NCBI GenBank assembly: GCA_963790335.1
Contig: CAWBOB010000007.1
Span: forward strand, 1 to 64,000
Direction: 5' to 3'
DNA length: 64,000 nt
Origin: JAOUEA01 sp963790335
GTDB taxonomy: Bacteria; Actinomycetota; UBA4738; HRBIN12
Shown: in pieces, positions 56,083 to 64,000 of the stretch
Numbering within the stretch: position 1 is the stretch's first letter
Layout of the letters: the number at the start of each line of letters is the position of its first letter
The notes under the pieces: generated by a model
The model's database searches: none
Told to the model about the DNA's origin: nothing
The model's input: the letters and a program-made list of their open reading frames with translations, nothing else
Translations under genes and position numbers: made by a program

Positions 56083-57348
56083 TCAGAGCGCCACGTAGAG
56101 GCCGTCGAGCTCGAACGCCACCGCCCCCGCCCCGGTCAGCACGGCCGTGTGCGCACCGGCGCCGACGTCGACGCAGAGGACCCGTTCGCGCGCCGCCGTC
56201 GTGTCGTCCTCGGTAGCTGTGCCCACGGCCACGGCATCGATCACGAGATCCGCGGAGGCGCTCATGCCGGCGGCCACCGGCCCCCCCATCACACAGAACC
56301 GTGCGGCGCCCGTGAACGAGAGGGTGGCCGTCGCTCCGAGCCCCAGCGAGGTGGTCGTGGCGAGGAACGCCCCGGCCGGGGCGTTCGGCACCGTGGCCCC
56401 GGAGTACGCGATCGCTCCGTTGCGATCGTCGTAGGGGAACGTGGTGCGCCGGGACGCCGACACCCTGGTGTTCTTCTGCTTGTCGGTCACCACGACCCGC
56501 ACGTCGTAGGTGAGGCCCTGGGCGCCGGGCACCTCGACCGTCGTGTTCTTCGTGCGGCCCGATCGCACGTCGACCCAGTTCGCGTTGCCGGCCGCCCGTC
56601 GCTGGACTGTCCAGCGCTTCACGCCGGTGCCGAAGCTGTCGTCGGCGACCGTGAAGTCGAGCGGCGACGTGAGGACCGCCCGGACGTCGCCGGCGAACCG
56701 CTGCATCGGGCTCGTCGTGACTGTCGGGGCGCGGTGGTCGAGCGCGATCATGGGGCTGCGGTTCGGGATCGAATCCACGCAGGGTTTCCGAGGGGTGCAT
56801 GCGCCGGCCTCGTTGTAGCCGAACAGCACGAACCGGTAGGTGCCGGGACTGTCGATCTTCGCGCGGACGATCGACGTGCGGAAGGACTTCGCGCTCGAGC
56901 GGGACGCGGGCGCCGCGCGATCCACCACACGGCTGGTTCGAAGATCGAGCAAGACCCCCCGGAGACGGCCGCCCGCGAAGAACAGGTACTGGCCGAAGTC
57001 GAACCGGTCGTCCTCGTTGATGTCGATGAGGACCGCGAAGTTCCCGTCGTCGGGATCGATGTCCGCGTTCGACACGGCGTCGTGGGTCGAGAACGCGAGG
57101 GTGTCCTTCGACTTGCCTCGTGCGATCCTCATCGCCGCGAGGTCGAGGCTCCCGTTGACGTCGTTGCCGTCGGTGCGCGCGATCGCGAACCGAGCCGTCA
57201 CCGCCATGACCGCGGGGGTCTGCCGGGCCCACGGCCCCCCGGCAGCACGCGGTGGTACGGAGGCTGCCGGCGTGGCAGCACCGGCGGGTAACGCGGGAAC
57301 CAGGAGCGAGAGCATCGCAGCGGTCGTCACGAGGGCACGACGAGACAC
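56083..57348 (-). CDS. large secreted protein of unknown function
   Basis: A 421-residue protein with a Sec signal peptide (RRALVTTAAMLSLLVPALPAGAA). The mature part is beta-rich and includes an acidic, Asp-rich stretch (NADIDPDDGNFAVLIDINED), an Ig-like/FnIII-like middle (HRAPTVTTSPMQRF, KRWTVQRRAAGNANWVDVRS) and a C-terminal module ending VAFELDGLYVAL. No catalytic motif is evident. It is probably an exported, calcium-binding or adhesive protein. GTG 57348 follows an AGGAGA site, preferred over an upstream start without a signal. Confidence 0.7.
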   Translation of the reverse strand: MSRRALVTTAAMLSLLVPALPAGAATPAASVPPRAAGGPWARQTPAVMAVTARFAIARTDGNDVNGSLDLAAMRIARGKSKDTLAFSTHDAVSNADIDPDDGNFAVLIDINEDDRFDFGQYLFFAGGRLRGVLLDLRTSRVVDRAAPASRSSAKSFRTSIVRAKIDSPGTYRFVLFGYNEAGACTPRKPCVDSIPNRSPMIALDHRAPTVTTSPMQRFAGDVRAVLTSPLDFTVADDSFGTGVKRWTVQRRAAGNANWVDVRSGRTKNTTVEVPGAQGLTYDVRVVVTDKQKNTRVSASRRTTFPYDDRNGAIAYSGATVPNAPAGAFLATTTSLGLGATATLSFTGAARFCVMGGPVAAGMSASADLVIDAVAVGTATEDDTTAARERVLCVDVGAGAHTAVLTGAGAVAFELDGLYVAL

Positions 57349-57412
57349 GGTCGATCTCCTCTCGATGGGAGGCGTCGGAGTGTATGGGGAGGGCAACCCC
57401 CATGCAACGACA

Positions 57413-57829
57413 TCAGCCGACGCGGAAGTATCGCCAGCTCGACCGATCGGCTCGATGGCCGTTGCGAGCGGGCACCCTCGCGCTGATGCGGAACGCGTAG
57501 CCCGCCGGCAATCCGCGGACCACGAACAGGCCTCTGCTATCGAGGTTCAGCCTGACCGACGACACGTCGAGCACGGCCCATCTGCGGCCCGCCCGGCGCC
57601 ATTCGAGCCGCCCCCAGACCTTCTCGCCGCGCAGGTCGGGCCACACGACCACCGGCGCTCGAACGGTGGCGCCTTCCCGGTAGAGGTGGTACCCGTCGCG
57701 CCGGGCGACCCACCCCGTGAGCCGGGCGTTGACGGTCACCTGGGTGCCTCCGGACGATGCCACCGCACGGCCCCCTGCCAGCTCGCCGACGATCGTGACC
57801 GCGAGGAGCGAGGCAGCGATCGCCGCCAT
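57413..57829 (-). CDS. small secreted protein of unknown function
   Basis: About 138 residues. A hydrophobic N-terminus (IAASLLAVTIVGELAGGRAVA) looks like a signal peptide, followed by a beta-rich domain (VTVNARLTGWVARRDGYHLY, GEKVWGRLEWRRAGRRWAVL) rich in Arg and Trp. I recognise no family. It sits just upstream of the large secreted gene on the same strand, 64 bases away, so a shared transcript is plausible. A GTG at 57850 is an alternative start. Confidence 0.6.
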   Translation of the reverse strand: MAAIAASLLAVTIVGELAGGRAVASSGGTQVTVNARLTGWVARRDGYHLYREGATVRAPVVVWPDLRGEKVWGRLEWRRAGRRWAVLDVSSVRLNLDSRGLFVVRGLPAGYAFRISARVPARNGHRADRSSWRYFRVG

Positions 57830-57933
57830 GAGCCGTGCCGTCCGATGCACCGTGCAGGCCTTCCGAGGTCGGGGGGATGCCCATCGAGTGTAGGACGGAG
57901 GGCCGATACTCGGCGCACGGTCGACCGATGTGC

Positions 57934-58386
57934 TCAGCCGCTCGGCGAGGGCACCGGCGCCATGGCTCCCACGTTGAGATCTCCGAACGAGAGCACGGTG
58001 AGTCCGATCGTGCGCGGGGAGACCGCCTCGGGGAACACGAACTCGAGGGTCGCCTCCGACTGCGTCGGCGATCGGTGCCACCTGCCCGGGCGGGGCGTCG
58101 TAGCGCCGACCGTCGGCGGCGATGACGTAGATCGAGGGAGGCCCGAGTTCCGCGCCGGAGTCGTTGCGAACGTTCAGGGTGGCGAGGCTGCCGTCGAAGG
58201 TGGCGTTCGCGGTGATGCTGTCGAACCGGTACATGAATCGCCCGGGGATGAACCGGGTATCGCCGGTTTCCTCGCTGATCACGGTCGGACCCGTCGACGA
58301 CCGCCCCGGGGAAGCCTCGTCGGCGCCGTCGGGGCCGGTACACGAGACGACGACGGAGACGAGCGACGATGACGGCGATGGCGCGC
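57934..58386 (-). CDS. lipoprotein of unknown function, frameshifted
   Basis: After correction it is about 150 residues: a hydrophobic start (RAIAVIVARL), lipobox-like VVVSC, an acidic linker and an immunoglobulin-like or DUF4352-like domain (GRFMYRFDSITANATFDGSL, IYVIAADGRRYDAP) that ends TIGLTVLSFGDLNVG. Two compensating indels (about 58,350 and 58,065) are needed. Residues such as ATLNVRNDSG resemble telokin-like extracellular domains. The role is unknown. Confidence 0.55.
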
Positions 58387-58440
58387 ACCGGCTGCACGAC
58401 GCGGCATGATACGGCCAACGCACAGAGGGAGCCCGAGGTC

Positions 58441-58896
58441 GTGGAGTTGCTCGAACTACGCCGTCACGCCGAGCGAGACCCGCTCGCCGACCGCCTCTCC
58501 CCCGCCGGCAGGGTGCAGGCCGAGGACATCGGTCGGGACTCGGGGCGCACCTACGACCGCGTGTTCGTCTCGCCTGCCGGGCGGGCGGCCGAGACCGCGG
58601 CGTGGTTCTTGCGTGGCGCGATGCAGCAACTCCCCGACCACGCGGTGGTGCCGGGGCTCGGCGGCCAGGACGCGAGCGGTGGCAGCCCCGAGGGCATGGC
58701 CGCCGGCGTGCGAGCGCTGCTCGACCAGCTTCCCGAAGGCGGCGTCGGACTCGCGATCAGCCACACGCCGCTGGTGGAGCGAGCCGCGTTCGGCCTCACG
58801 GGCGCCGAGATCCCACCCCTGCAGGAGTGCGAGGGCATCGTGGTCCGCCGCGACGCCGACGGCTCGATCACGATCGAAGAGATCCGCCTCGACTAG
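58441..58896 (+). CDS. histidine phosphatase superfamily protein
   Basis: A 151-residue member of the phosphoglycerate-mutase-like superfamily. The N-terminal motif is ELRRHAERDPLADRLS (RRHAE in place of RHGE), and the second His lies in GLAISHTPLVE. The small size resembles SixA-like phosphohistidine phosphatases. The GTG start at 58441 places the RRH motif close to the N-terminus as in the family. The frame is intact. Substrate unknown. Confidence 0.78.
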   Translation: MELLELRRHAERDPLADRLSPAGRVQAEDIGRDSGRTYDRVFVSPAGRAAETAAWFLRGAMQQLPDHAVVPGLGGQDASGGSPEGMAAGVRALLDQLPEGGVGLAISHTPLVERAAFGLTGAEIPPLQECEGIVVRRDADGSITIEEIRLD

Positions 58897-58925
58897 CGTG
58901 CCCGGCTCTGGGCGCGACGCGCTCG

Positions 58926-59699
58926 TCAGAGCAGGTCGTCGAGCCCGACGGTGAGGCCCGGGCGCTGCGGCGCCGCCCTGATGGCCAGCACCACGCCCGG
59001 CATGAACGACGTGCGGTCGATCGAGTCGTGTCGCAGACGCAGGGTCTGTCCCGGCCCGCCGAAGACGACTTCCTCGTGGGCGACCAGGCCGGGCAGGCGC
59101 ACGCTGTGCACACGGACACCGTCGACGTCGGCGCCGCGAGCACCCGGGTAGGCGTCGTCGCCCGTCGGAGCGTCGGGAACACCGGCCCTCGCGCCGGCGA
59201 TGCGCTGCGCCGTGAGCAAGGCCGTTCCGCTCGGGGCGTCGAGCTTGCGATCGTGATGCAGTTCGATGACCTCGGCCGAGGGCAAGTGGCGGGCGGCCTG
59301 CTCCGCGAACCGCATGAGCAGCACGGCCCCGATCGCGAAGTTCGGGGCGACGATCACGCCGACTTCCGCATCACGCCAGGCATCGTCGATGGGGAACCCG
59401 GTGGTGCCGACCACCACGTGGACCCCGTTGGCGATGCCCCAGGCCACGTGATCGGGAGCGTGCGCCCCGGTCGTGAAGTCCACGAGCACCTCGACCTCTG
59501 CGTGCAGCAGGTCGGCGAGGTGCTCGACGAGCACCAGGTCGCCGTCGGGCCCCTCGATGCCGGCTGCCTCGGCGAGCGTCGAGCCCGGGGCCGTATGCGA
59601 CACCCCGGCGACGAGCGACAGGTCGGGCTCGGCCGAGACGGCACGGCAGACCTCCCTGCCCATCCGCCCGGTGGCGCCCACGACCCCGACGCGTATCAC
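58926..59699 (-). CDS. dapB: 4-hydroxy-tetrahydrodipicolinate reductase
   Basis: The second step of the diaminopimelate branch, using NAD(P)H. It is 257 residues. The nucleotide loop is VGVVGATGRMGREV, the catalytic region is EVIELHHDRKLDAPSGTAL, and GTTGF and APNFAIGAVLL are present. The frame is intact. Its start overlaps the end of the M16 peptidase gene, so the two are coupled. Confidence 0.95.
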   Translation of the reverse strand: MIRVGVVGATGRMGREVCRAVSAEPDLSLVAGVSHTAPGSTLAEAAGIEGPDGDLVLVEHLADLLHAEVEVLVDFTTGAHAPDHVAWGIANGVHVVVGTTGFPIDDAWRDAEVGVIVAPNFAIGAVLLMRFAEQAARHLPSAEVIELHHDRKLDAPSGTALLTAQRIAGARAGVPDAPTGDDAYPGARGADVDGVRVHSVRLPGLVAHEEVVFGGPGQTLRLRHDSIDRTSFMPGVVLAIRAAPQRPGLTVGLDDLL

Positions 59700-61012
59700 G
59701 CGTCGCCTCCGCCACCGCCTGCGTGCCCGCCGGGGCCGAGCACGTCCCGGAAGGCGGAGGCGCCGAACGGCCCCAGCACCGTGAGCGTCATCGGCTGCGA
59801 CAGTACCCGCTCCGCGACCCGGCGGGCGTCGTCGAGCGTCACGCGCTCAACGCGGCGGAGCGCCTGGTCGACCGTGAGGATCTCGCCGTGCGCGATCTCG
59901 GAGCGCCCCAGACGGCTCATGCGCCCCCCGGGATCTTCGAGCGAGAGCACCATCGAGCCCTTCACGTGCCCGCGAGCGCGCTCGAACTCGGCATCGTCGA
60001 GCGCCCCGTCGCGCACTTGCTCGAGCTCACGCCGGAGCAACGCGACCACGTCGTGGGCGCGGGCGGGCGTGGTGCCCGCGTACGCCGAGAAGAGGCCGGC
60101 TTCCGTGTACTGGGAGTGGTAGCTGTAGACCGTGTAGGCGAGGCCGCGCTTCTCACGCACCTCCTGGAAGAGCCGCGACGACATGCCCCCTCCCAGCGCG
60201 GTGTTCACGATGAGGAACGCGAACCGGTCGGGATCGTTGCGCGCGAGCCCGTTCGTGCCGAGGCAGATGTGCGCCTGCTCGGTCTTGCGCCGCTTGACGA
60301 GATGTGCCCCCGACGGCGACGGCGCACGGCCAGGCACCCGCAGGTTCCAGGCCGACACCCGGTGTCCGCGGGCGGCCAGTCGCCGGCCGGTCTCCATGCG
60401 CTGGCGGAGCATGCGGATCAGGTCGTCGTGGCGAAGGTTGCCGGCCGCCGCGATGACCAGGTTGCCGGGCACGTAATGGCGGCCGTAGAAGCGCCGGACG
60501 GAGGTGCGAGTCGCCGCGACGACGGTCTCGACCGTGCCGAGGATGGGGCGGCCCAACGGGTGGTGCGGCCACAGCGTCTGGGTGAACAGATCGTGCACGA
60601 CGTCTTCCGGCGCATCCTCGTGCATGTTGATCTCCTCGAGGATGACCTGGCGCTCGGCGTCGAGGTCGTCGCCTCGGATCGCCGAGTGCTGCACCATGTC
60701 GGCGAGGTGATCGACCGCCATCTCGAGGTCACGGTCGAGCACACGCGCGTAGTAGCACGTGTACTCCCGCGCGGTGAAGGCGTTCACATCGCCGCCGATC
60801 GCGTCGAAGTCCTCCGCGATGTCCTGCGCGCTCCGGCGAGCCGTTCCCTTGAAGAGCAGATGCTCGAGGAAATGGCTCGACCCGCTCAGGTGAGGACGCT
60901 CGTCGCGCGAACCCGCGAGCACCCAGAACCCGAGCGAGACGGAGCGGACGCTCGGCATCCGCTCCGTGACGACCCGCAGGCCCGAGCTGAACTCGGTGCG
61001 CTCGATCGGCAT
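59696..61012 (-). CDS. M16-family zinc peptidase (pitrilysin-like)
   Basis: A 438-residue peptidase of the processing-peptidase type. The inverted zinc motif is SHFLEHLLFKGT (HxxEH), with the downstream Glu region IGGDVNAFTAREYTCYYARV. The C-terminal inactive domain includes RGLAYTVYSYHSQYTEAGLF. The gene lies between pnp and dapB, its standard actinobacterial position. The substrate is unknown. The frame is intact; it starts 22 bases after the pnp stop. Confidence 0.93.
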   Translation of the reverse strand: MPIERTEFSSGLRVVTERMPSVRSVSLGFWVLAGSRDERPHLSGSSHFLEHLLFKGTARRSAQDIAEDFDAIGGDVNAFTAREYTCYYARVLDRDLEMAVDHLADMVQHSAIRGDDLDAERQVILEEINMHEDAPEDVVHDLFTQTLWPHHPLGRPILGTVETVVAATRTSVRRFYGRHYVPGNLVIAAAGNLRHDDLIRMLRQRMETGRRLAARGHRVSAWNLRVPGRAPSPSGAHLVKRRKTEQAHICLGTNGLARNDPDRFAFLIVNTALGGGMSSRLFQEVREKRGLAYTVYSYHSQYTEAGLFSAYAGTTPARAHDVVALLRRELEQVRDGALDDAEFERARGHVKGSMVLSLEDPGGRMSRLGRSEIAHGEILTVDQALRRVERVTLDDARRVAERVLSQPMTLTVLGPFGASAFRDVLGPGGHAGGGGGDA

Positions 61013-61034
61013 CGGCTGAGCGACGCCCGGACGC

Positions 61035-63437
61035 CTACTCGGCTGCCGGAGGTTCGCCGCTCACCGAGGCCTCGACCGGCGCTCCGGCGGCAGGCGCGTC
61101 GGCCTGAGCCTCGCCCCCGCCGTCGCCGTCACGGAAGCGTCGCCCCCGCCGGTCGCCGCGGTCGGCGCCGCCTCGGTCGCGATCGCGGCCGCTCCGTTCA
61201 CGGCCACCACCGCCGCGAGGCCGCTGGTCCCTGCCTCGGTCTCGGTCACGCCCGCCGCCCGACTCGTCGCTCTGCCCCTCGGGAACGGCCCACTCCTCGC
61301 CCACCGGCTTCAGGCTGATCTTGCCCTGGGTGTCGATGTCCTCGACGAGCACCGTGAGCCTGTCGCCTTCCTTCACGGCTTCCTCGACGCTCGACAGGCG
61401 CTTGCCCTTGCCGAGCTTCGAGATGTGCACGAGGCCGTCGCGACCCGGCACGAGATTCACGAACGCGCCGAACGTGGTGGTCTTCACCACGGTGCCGTCG
61501 TACTGCTCGCCCACGAGCACGGGGCGAGGGTTCGCGATCTCGTCGATCATGTGCGCGGCCTCGTCGGCGCCTTCGGCGCCGAGCGTCGAACCGATCAGCA
61601 CGGTGCCGTCGTCCTGGATGTCGATGTCGGCCCCGGTCAGGGCGATGATCTCGTTGATGCGCTTGCCCTTGGGCCCGATCACCTCGCCGATCTTGTCCAC
61701 GGGGATCTGGATCGAGATGATGCGCGGCGCCTTGGCGTTGACCTCTTCGCGCGGCGCGGCGATCGCGGCTTCCATGACGTCGAGGATCTGGAAGCGAGCC
61801 TCACGCGCCTGCTTCAGGGCGTCGGCGAGCACCGAGCCCGGGAGCCCGGTCACCTTCATGTCGAGCTGGATCGCGGTGACGAACTCGCGCGTGCCGGCCA
61901 CCTTGAAGTCCATGTCGCCGAGCGCGTCCTCGGCCCCCAGGATGTCGGTGAGGGTCACGAACGACCCCTCGTCGGCGATCATGCCCATCGCGATGCCCGC
62001 GACCGGCGCCTTGATCGGCACGCCGGCGTCCATGAGGGACAGGGTCGATCCGCAGACGCTCGCCATCGACGTCGAGCCGTTGGAGCTCAGCACGTCGCTC
62101 ACGAGGCGCAGCGCGTAGGGGAACTCGTCCTCGTGCGGCACGACCGGGATCAGCGCTCGCTCGGCGAGTGCGCCGTGCCCGATCTCGCGCCGGCGCGGGG
62201 AGCCGACGCGGCCCGTCTCACCCGTGGAATAGGGCGGGAAGTTGTAGTGATGCATGTAGCGCTTCGAATCGGAGAGGTCGAGCGTGTCGATCATCTGGGT
62301 CATGCGCAGCATGCCGAGGGTGGTGACGTTCAACACCTGCGTGTCGCCCCGGCTGAACAGGGCCGATCCGTGCGCGCGCTTCAGCACGCCGACCTCGGCC
62401 GAGAGCGGACGGATCTCGGTGGGCGAACGACCGTCGAGGCGCACGCCGTCGGCGATCACCCTGGCCCGCATGACCTTCTTCTGGACCTGCTTCCACGCGG
62501 GTCCGAACTCAGCCATGCGCGTCGAGCCCTCGTCACCGAGCTGAGCGGCCACGTGCTCCTTGGCGTCGGCCTTGAGCGCGTCGAGCTTGCGCTCGCGCTC
62601 GGCCTTGTCGGGCACGATCGCCTCGCCCAGCCGGTCGGCCGCGAACGAGGAGACCATGTCGTGGACGTCGTCGCCGTAGAGCGGACGCGGTGTCCACTCC
62701 TTGGCCGTGACGTCGACCGCGTCGAGGATCTCGCGCTGGAACTCGATCTGCTCGGCGATCGCGCGCTTGGCTGCCTCGAGACCCTCGGCCACGGCTTCCT
62801 CGGTGGGGGCGGGCGCGCCGCCGGCCAGCAGGTCCCAGGTGTTGTCGGGCGCCTCGCCCTCGATCATGAGCACGTCGATCTCACCCGCATCGTTCCTGCG
62901 GCCCGCGACGACCACGTCGAACGTGGCCTCCTCGACCTGCTGGAACGTCGGGTTGATGACCCACGCTCCATCGATCAGCCCCATGCGGACCGACGCCACG
63001 GGCCCGTCGAACGGCAGGCCGGCGAGGCAGGTCGCCATCGACGCCGCGTTCATCGCGGGGATGTCGTAGGGGTTCTCACCGTCCATGCCGAGGACGGTGA
63101 CGACCACCTGCACCTCGTCGCGGAAGCCGTCGTGGAACGTCGGGCGAAGCGGACGGTCGATGAGACGGCACGTGAGGATCGCGGTCTCGGACGGGCGGCC
63201 TTCGCGCCGGAAGAAGCTTCCGGGGATCTTGCCGACCGCGTACATGCGCTCCTCGACGTCGATCGTGAGCGGGAAGAAGTCGATGCCTTCCCGGGGGTTG
63301 CTGCTCACGCAGGTGGCGAGCACCTGCGTCTCGCCGTAGGTTGCGACGACGGCGCCGTCGGCGAGCTTGGCCATGCGGCCGGTCTCGTAGGTCATGTCCT
63401 TGGCGCCGAACGCGCGGGACTTGGTGATGGTGGCCAT
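61035..63437 (-). CDS. pnp: polyribonucleotide nucleotidyltransferase with Arg/Asp/Gly-rich tail
   Basis: PNPase degrades RNA by phosphorolysis. It is 800 residues and intact. The two RNase PH domains (GKIPGSFFRREGRPSE; SALFSRGDTQVLNVTTLG and VVPHEDEFPYALRLVSDVLS), the KH domain (IPVDKIGEVIGPKGKRINEI) and the S1 domain (GTVVKTTTFGAFVNLVPGRD) are in order. About 90 further residues form a low-complexity tail rich in Arg, Asp and Gly. ATG 63437 is preceded by AGGAAGG; longer starts lack family similarity. rpsO lies upstream on the same strand, as usual. Confidence 0.96.
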   Translation of the reverse strand: MATITKSRAFGAKDMTYETGRMAKLADGAVVATYGETQVLATCVSSNPREGIDFFPLTIDVEERMYAVGKIPGSFFRREGRPSETAILTCRLIDRPLRPTFHDGFRDEVQVVVTVLGMDGENPYDIPAMNAASMATCLAGLPFDGPVASVRMGLIDGAWVINPTFQQVEEATFDVVVAGRRNDAGEIDVLMIEGEAPDNTWDLLAGGAPAPTEEAVAEGLEAAKRAIAEQIEFQREILDAVDVTAKEWTPRPLYGDDVHDMVSSFAADRLGEAIVPDKAERERKLDALKADAKEHVAAQLGDEGSTRMAEFGPAWKQVQKKVMRARVIADGVRLDGRSPTEIRPLSAEVGVLKRAHGSALFSRGDTQVLNVTTLGMLRMTQMIDTLDLSDSKRYMHHYNFPPYSTGETGRVGSPRRREIGHGALAERALIPVVPHEDEFPYALRLVSDVLSSNGSTSMASVCGSTLSLMDAGVPIKAPVAGIAMGMIADEGSFVTLTDILGAEDALGDMDFKVAGTREFVTAIQLDMKVTGLPGSVLADALKQAREARFQILDVMEAAIAAPREEVNAKAPRIISIQIPVDKIGEVIGPKGKRINEIIALTGADIDIQDDGTVLIGSTLGAEGADEAAHMIDEIANPRPVLVGEQYDGTVVKTTTFGAFVNLVPGRDGLVHISKLGKGKRLSSVEEAVKEGDRLTVLVEDIDTQGKISLKPVGEEWAVPEGQSDESGGGRDRDRGRDQRPRGGGGRERSGRDRDRGGADRGDRRGRRFRDGDGGGEAQADAPAAGAPVEASVSGEPPAAE

Positions 63438-63622
63438 GTGGCCTTCCTCCTCGTGTGACGCGCACGCGTGTCCGCGTTGCGGTCTCGTTCGTGGCGCACG
63501 CATCGATGCGTGTGCACATCGGAAGGAGGCGGGTCGGCCGATCCTCAGTGGTGAGTCGCCGGGCGCCGGGACGCGACGCTGCTCGCGTGTCCGGAAGCTC
63601 GCTACTGATTACCGACCTGGGT

Positions 63623-63639
63623 CCCGCCCCCCTGGCGGG
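63623..63639 (-). promoter_or_regulatory. short GC hairpin between rpsO and pnp
   Basis: CCCGCC and GGCGGG (63623-63639) can pair within the 273-base rpsO-pnp gap. There is no T-run on either side. A processing hairpin is common in this gap, but the stem is only 6 bp, so this is weak. Confidence 0.25.
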
Positions 63640-63710
63640 TCAGTCGTCCGTTCGCATCACTCCTCCGCGCCACTCCGGGTTGGCCCGATGGCACGCGCCG
63701 ACGAGCGCGC

Positions 63711-63980
63711 TCAGCGGCGCAGCCCCAGACGCGCGATCACGTCTCGGTACCGCTCGATGTCCTCGTTGCGGAGGTAGTCGAGCAGACGACGGCGCCGGCC
63801 GACCATCTTCAGCAGCCCGCGGCGGGAGGCGTGATCCAGCTTGTGGGTCTTGAGATGCTCGGTCAGCTCGGCGATGCGAGTGGTCAGCACCGCGATCTGC
63901 ACCTCGGCCGAGCCGGTATCGCCGTCGGAACGAGCGTACTCGGCGATGATCTGTGATTTCGCTTCGCTGGTCAACGTCAT
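63711..63980 (-). CDS. rpsO: 30S ribosomal protein S15
   Basis: S15 nucleates the platform of the 30S subunit. The 89 residues are normal: KSQIIAEYARSDGDTGSAEV, LTEHLKTHKLDHASRRGL and MVGRRRRLLDYLRNEDIERY. The frame is intact. It is the first gene of the rpsO-pnp-M16-dapB run on the minus strand. The last 20 bases of the window hold only its upstream region. Confidence 0.96.
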   Translation of the reverse strand: MTLTSEAKSQIIAEYARSDGDTGSAEVQIAVLTTRIAELTEHLKTHKLDHASRRGLLKMVGRRRRLLDYLRNEDIERYRDVIARLGLRR

Positions 63981-64000
63981 GGTGAGTTCCCAAGGCTACC

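Noticed and set aside
61425..63458. A 677-codon open frame antisense to pnp
   Set aside because: His/Arg/Leu-rich composition typical of the reverse strand of a high-GC gene; pnp is intact on the other strand.
1..64000. CRISPR arrays, insertion sequences, prophage or integrase genes
   Set aside because: No regularly spaced repeats, transposase or integrase sequences were seen on either strand.

Overview
The window does not read as one genome. It falls into three blocks with different gene content, and both block boundaries cut through the middle of a gene. Block 1 (1 to about 18,130) looks like a high-GC actinobacterium, probably close to Nocardioidaceae: tig-clpP1-clpP2-clpX, valS, folC-DUF4233-ndk, mreB-mreC. 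Block 2 (about 18,130 to 46,214) looks like an alphaproteobacterium of the Hyphomicrobiales type (Methylobacteriaceae-like at a guess): a type III secretion core (sctQ-R-S-T-U), a transglutaminase / DUF2126 / ATP-grasp / alpha-E cluster, hrcA, a PmtA-like methyltransferase, queG, pheS, rplT and rpmI. Block 3 (about 46,215 to 64,000) is a second, different actinobacterium-like genome carrying rpsO-pnp-M16-dapB-dapA-rnj-ftsK-HTH/RodZ-like-cinA-thpR. A chimeric contig is the simplest explanation, so gene neighbourhoods should not be read across about 18.13 kb or 46.21 kb.

Block 1 by position. 53-3850 holds a lipoprotein, a 3'-truncated LVIVD-repeat secreted protein, a membrane PP2C/SpoIIE phosphatase and a membrane diguanylate cyclase. 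3872-6227 holds a sugar-lactone oxidase and a PAS-GGDEF protein. Divergent tRNA-Gly(TCC) and tRNA-Pro(TGG) lie at 6.24-6.45 kb. The protein quality-control set tig-clpP1-clpP2-clpX follows, then a proline-rich membrane protein, valS, folC, a DUF4233 protein, ndk, mreB and the start of mreC.

Block 2 by position. The tail of an SctO-like gene and sctQRSTU come first, tightly coupled; sctU lacks the NPTH autocleavage motif. Next are gpmA, two small orphans and cbiD. 24.9-31.6 kb is a three-gene cluster (transglutaminase+DUF2126 giant; circularly permuted ATP-grasp fused to alpha-E; second transglutaminase) of the kind predicted to make or attach a peptide modification. It is the best candidate here for poorly described biology. 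After it come mog, hrcA, hisE, cobB, a VOC protein, lemA with two TPM-domain genes, pyrF, pmtA, queG, a GST, pheS, a LOG-family gene, rplT, rpmI, a YgjP-like metallopeptidase and a cut epmA.

Block 3 by position. A cut thpR, cinA and an HTH/RodZ-like gene are on the minus strand. ppa, a GNAT gene and an orphan are on the plus strand. ftsK, a lower-GC ADP-ribosylation/crystallin J1-like gene, rnj and dapA follow on the minus strand. Next are a cobalamin adenosyltransferase, three secreted or anchored proteins of unknown role, a histidine phosphatase, dapB, an M16 peptidase, pnp and rpsO.

Many conserved genes in blocks 1 and 2, and a few in block 3, are broken by single-base indels, mostly insertions. 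These cluster at 6.5-11 kb and 23.9-31.6 kb and spare other stretches completely. Because essential genes of unrelated organisms are hit in the same way, I treat them as sequence error, not pseudogenes. Genes below are given with their inferred full extent.
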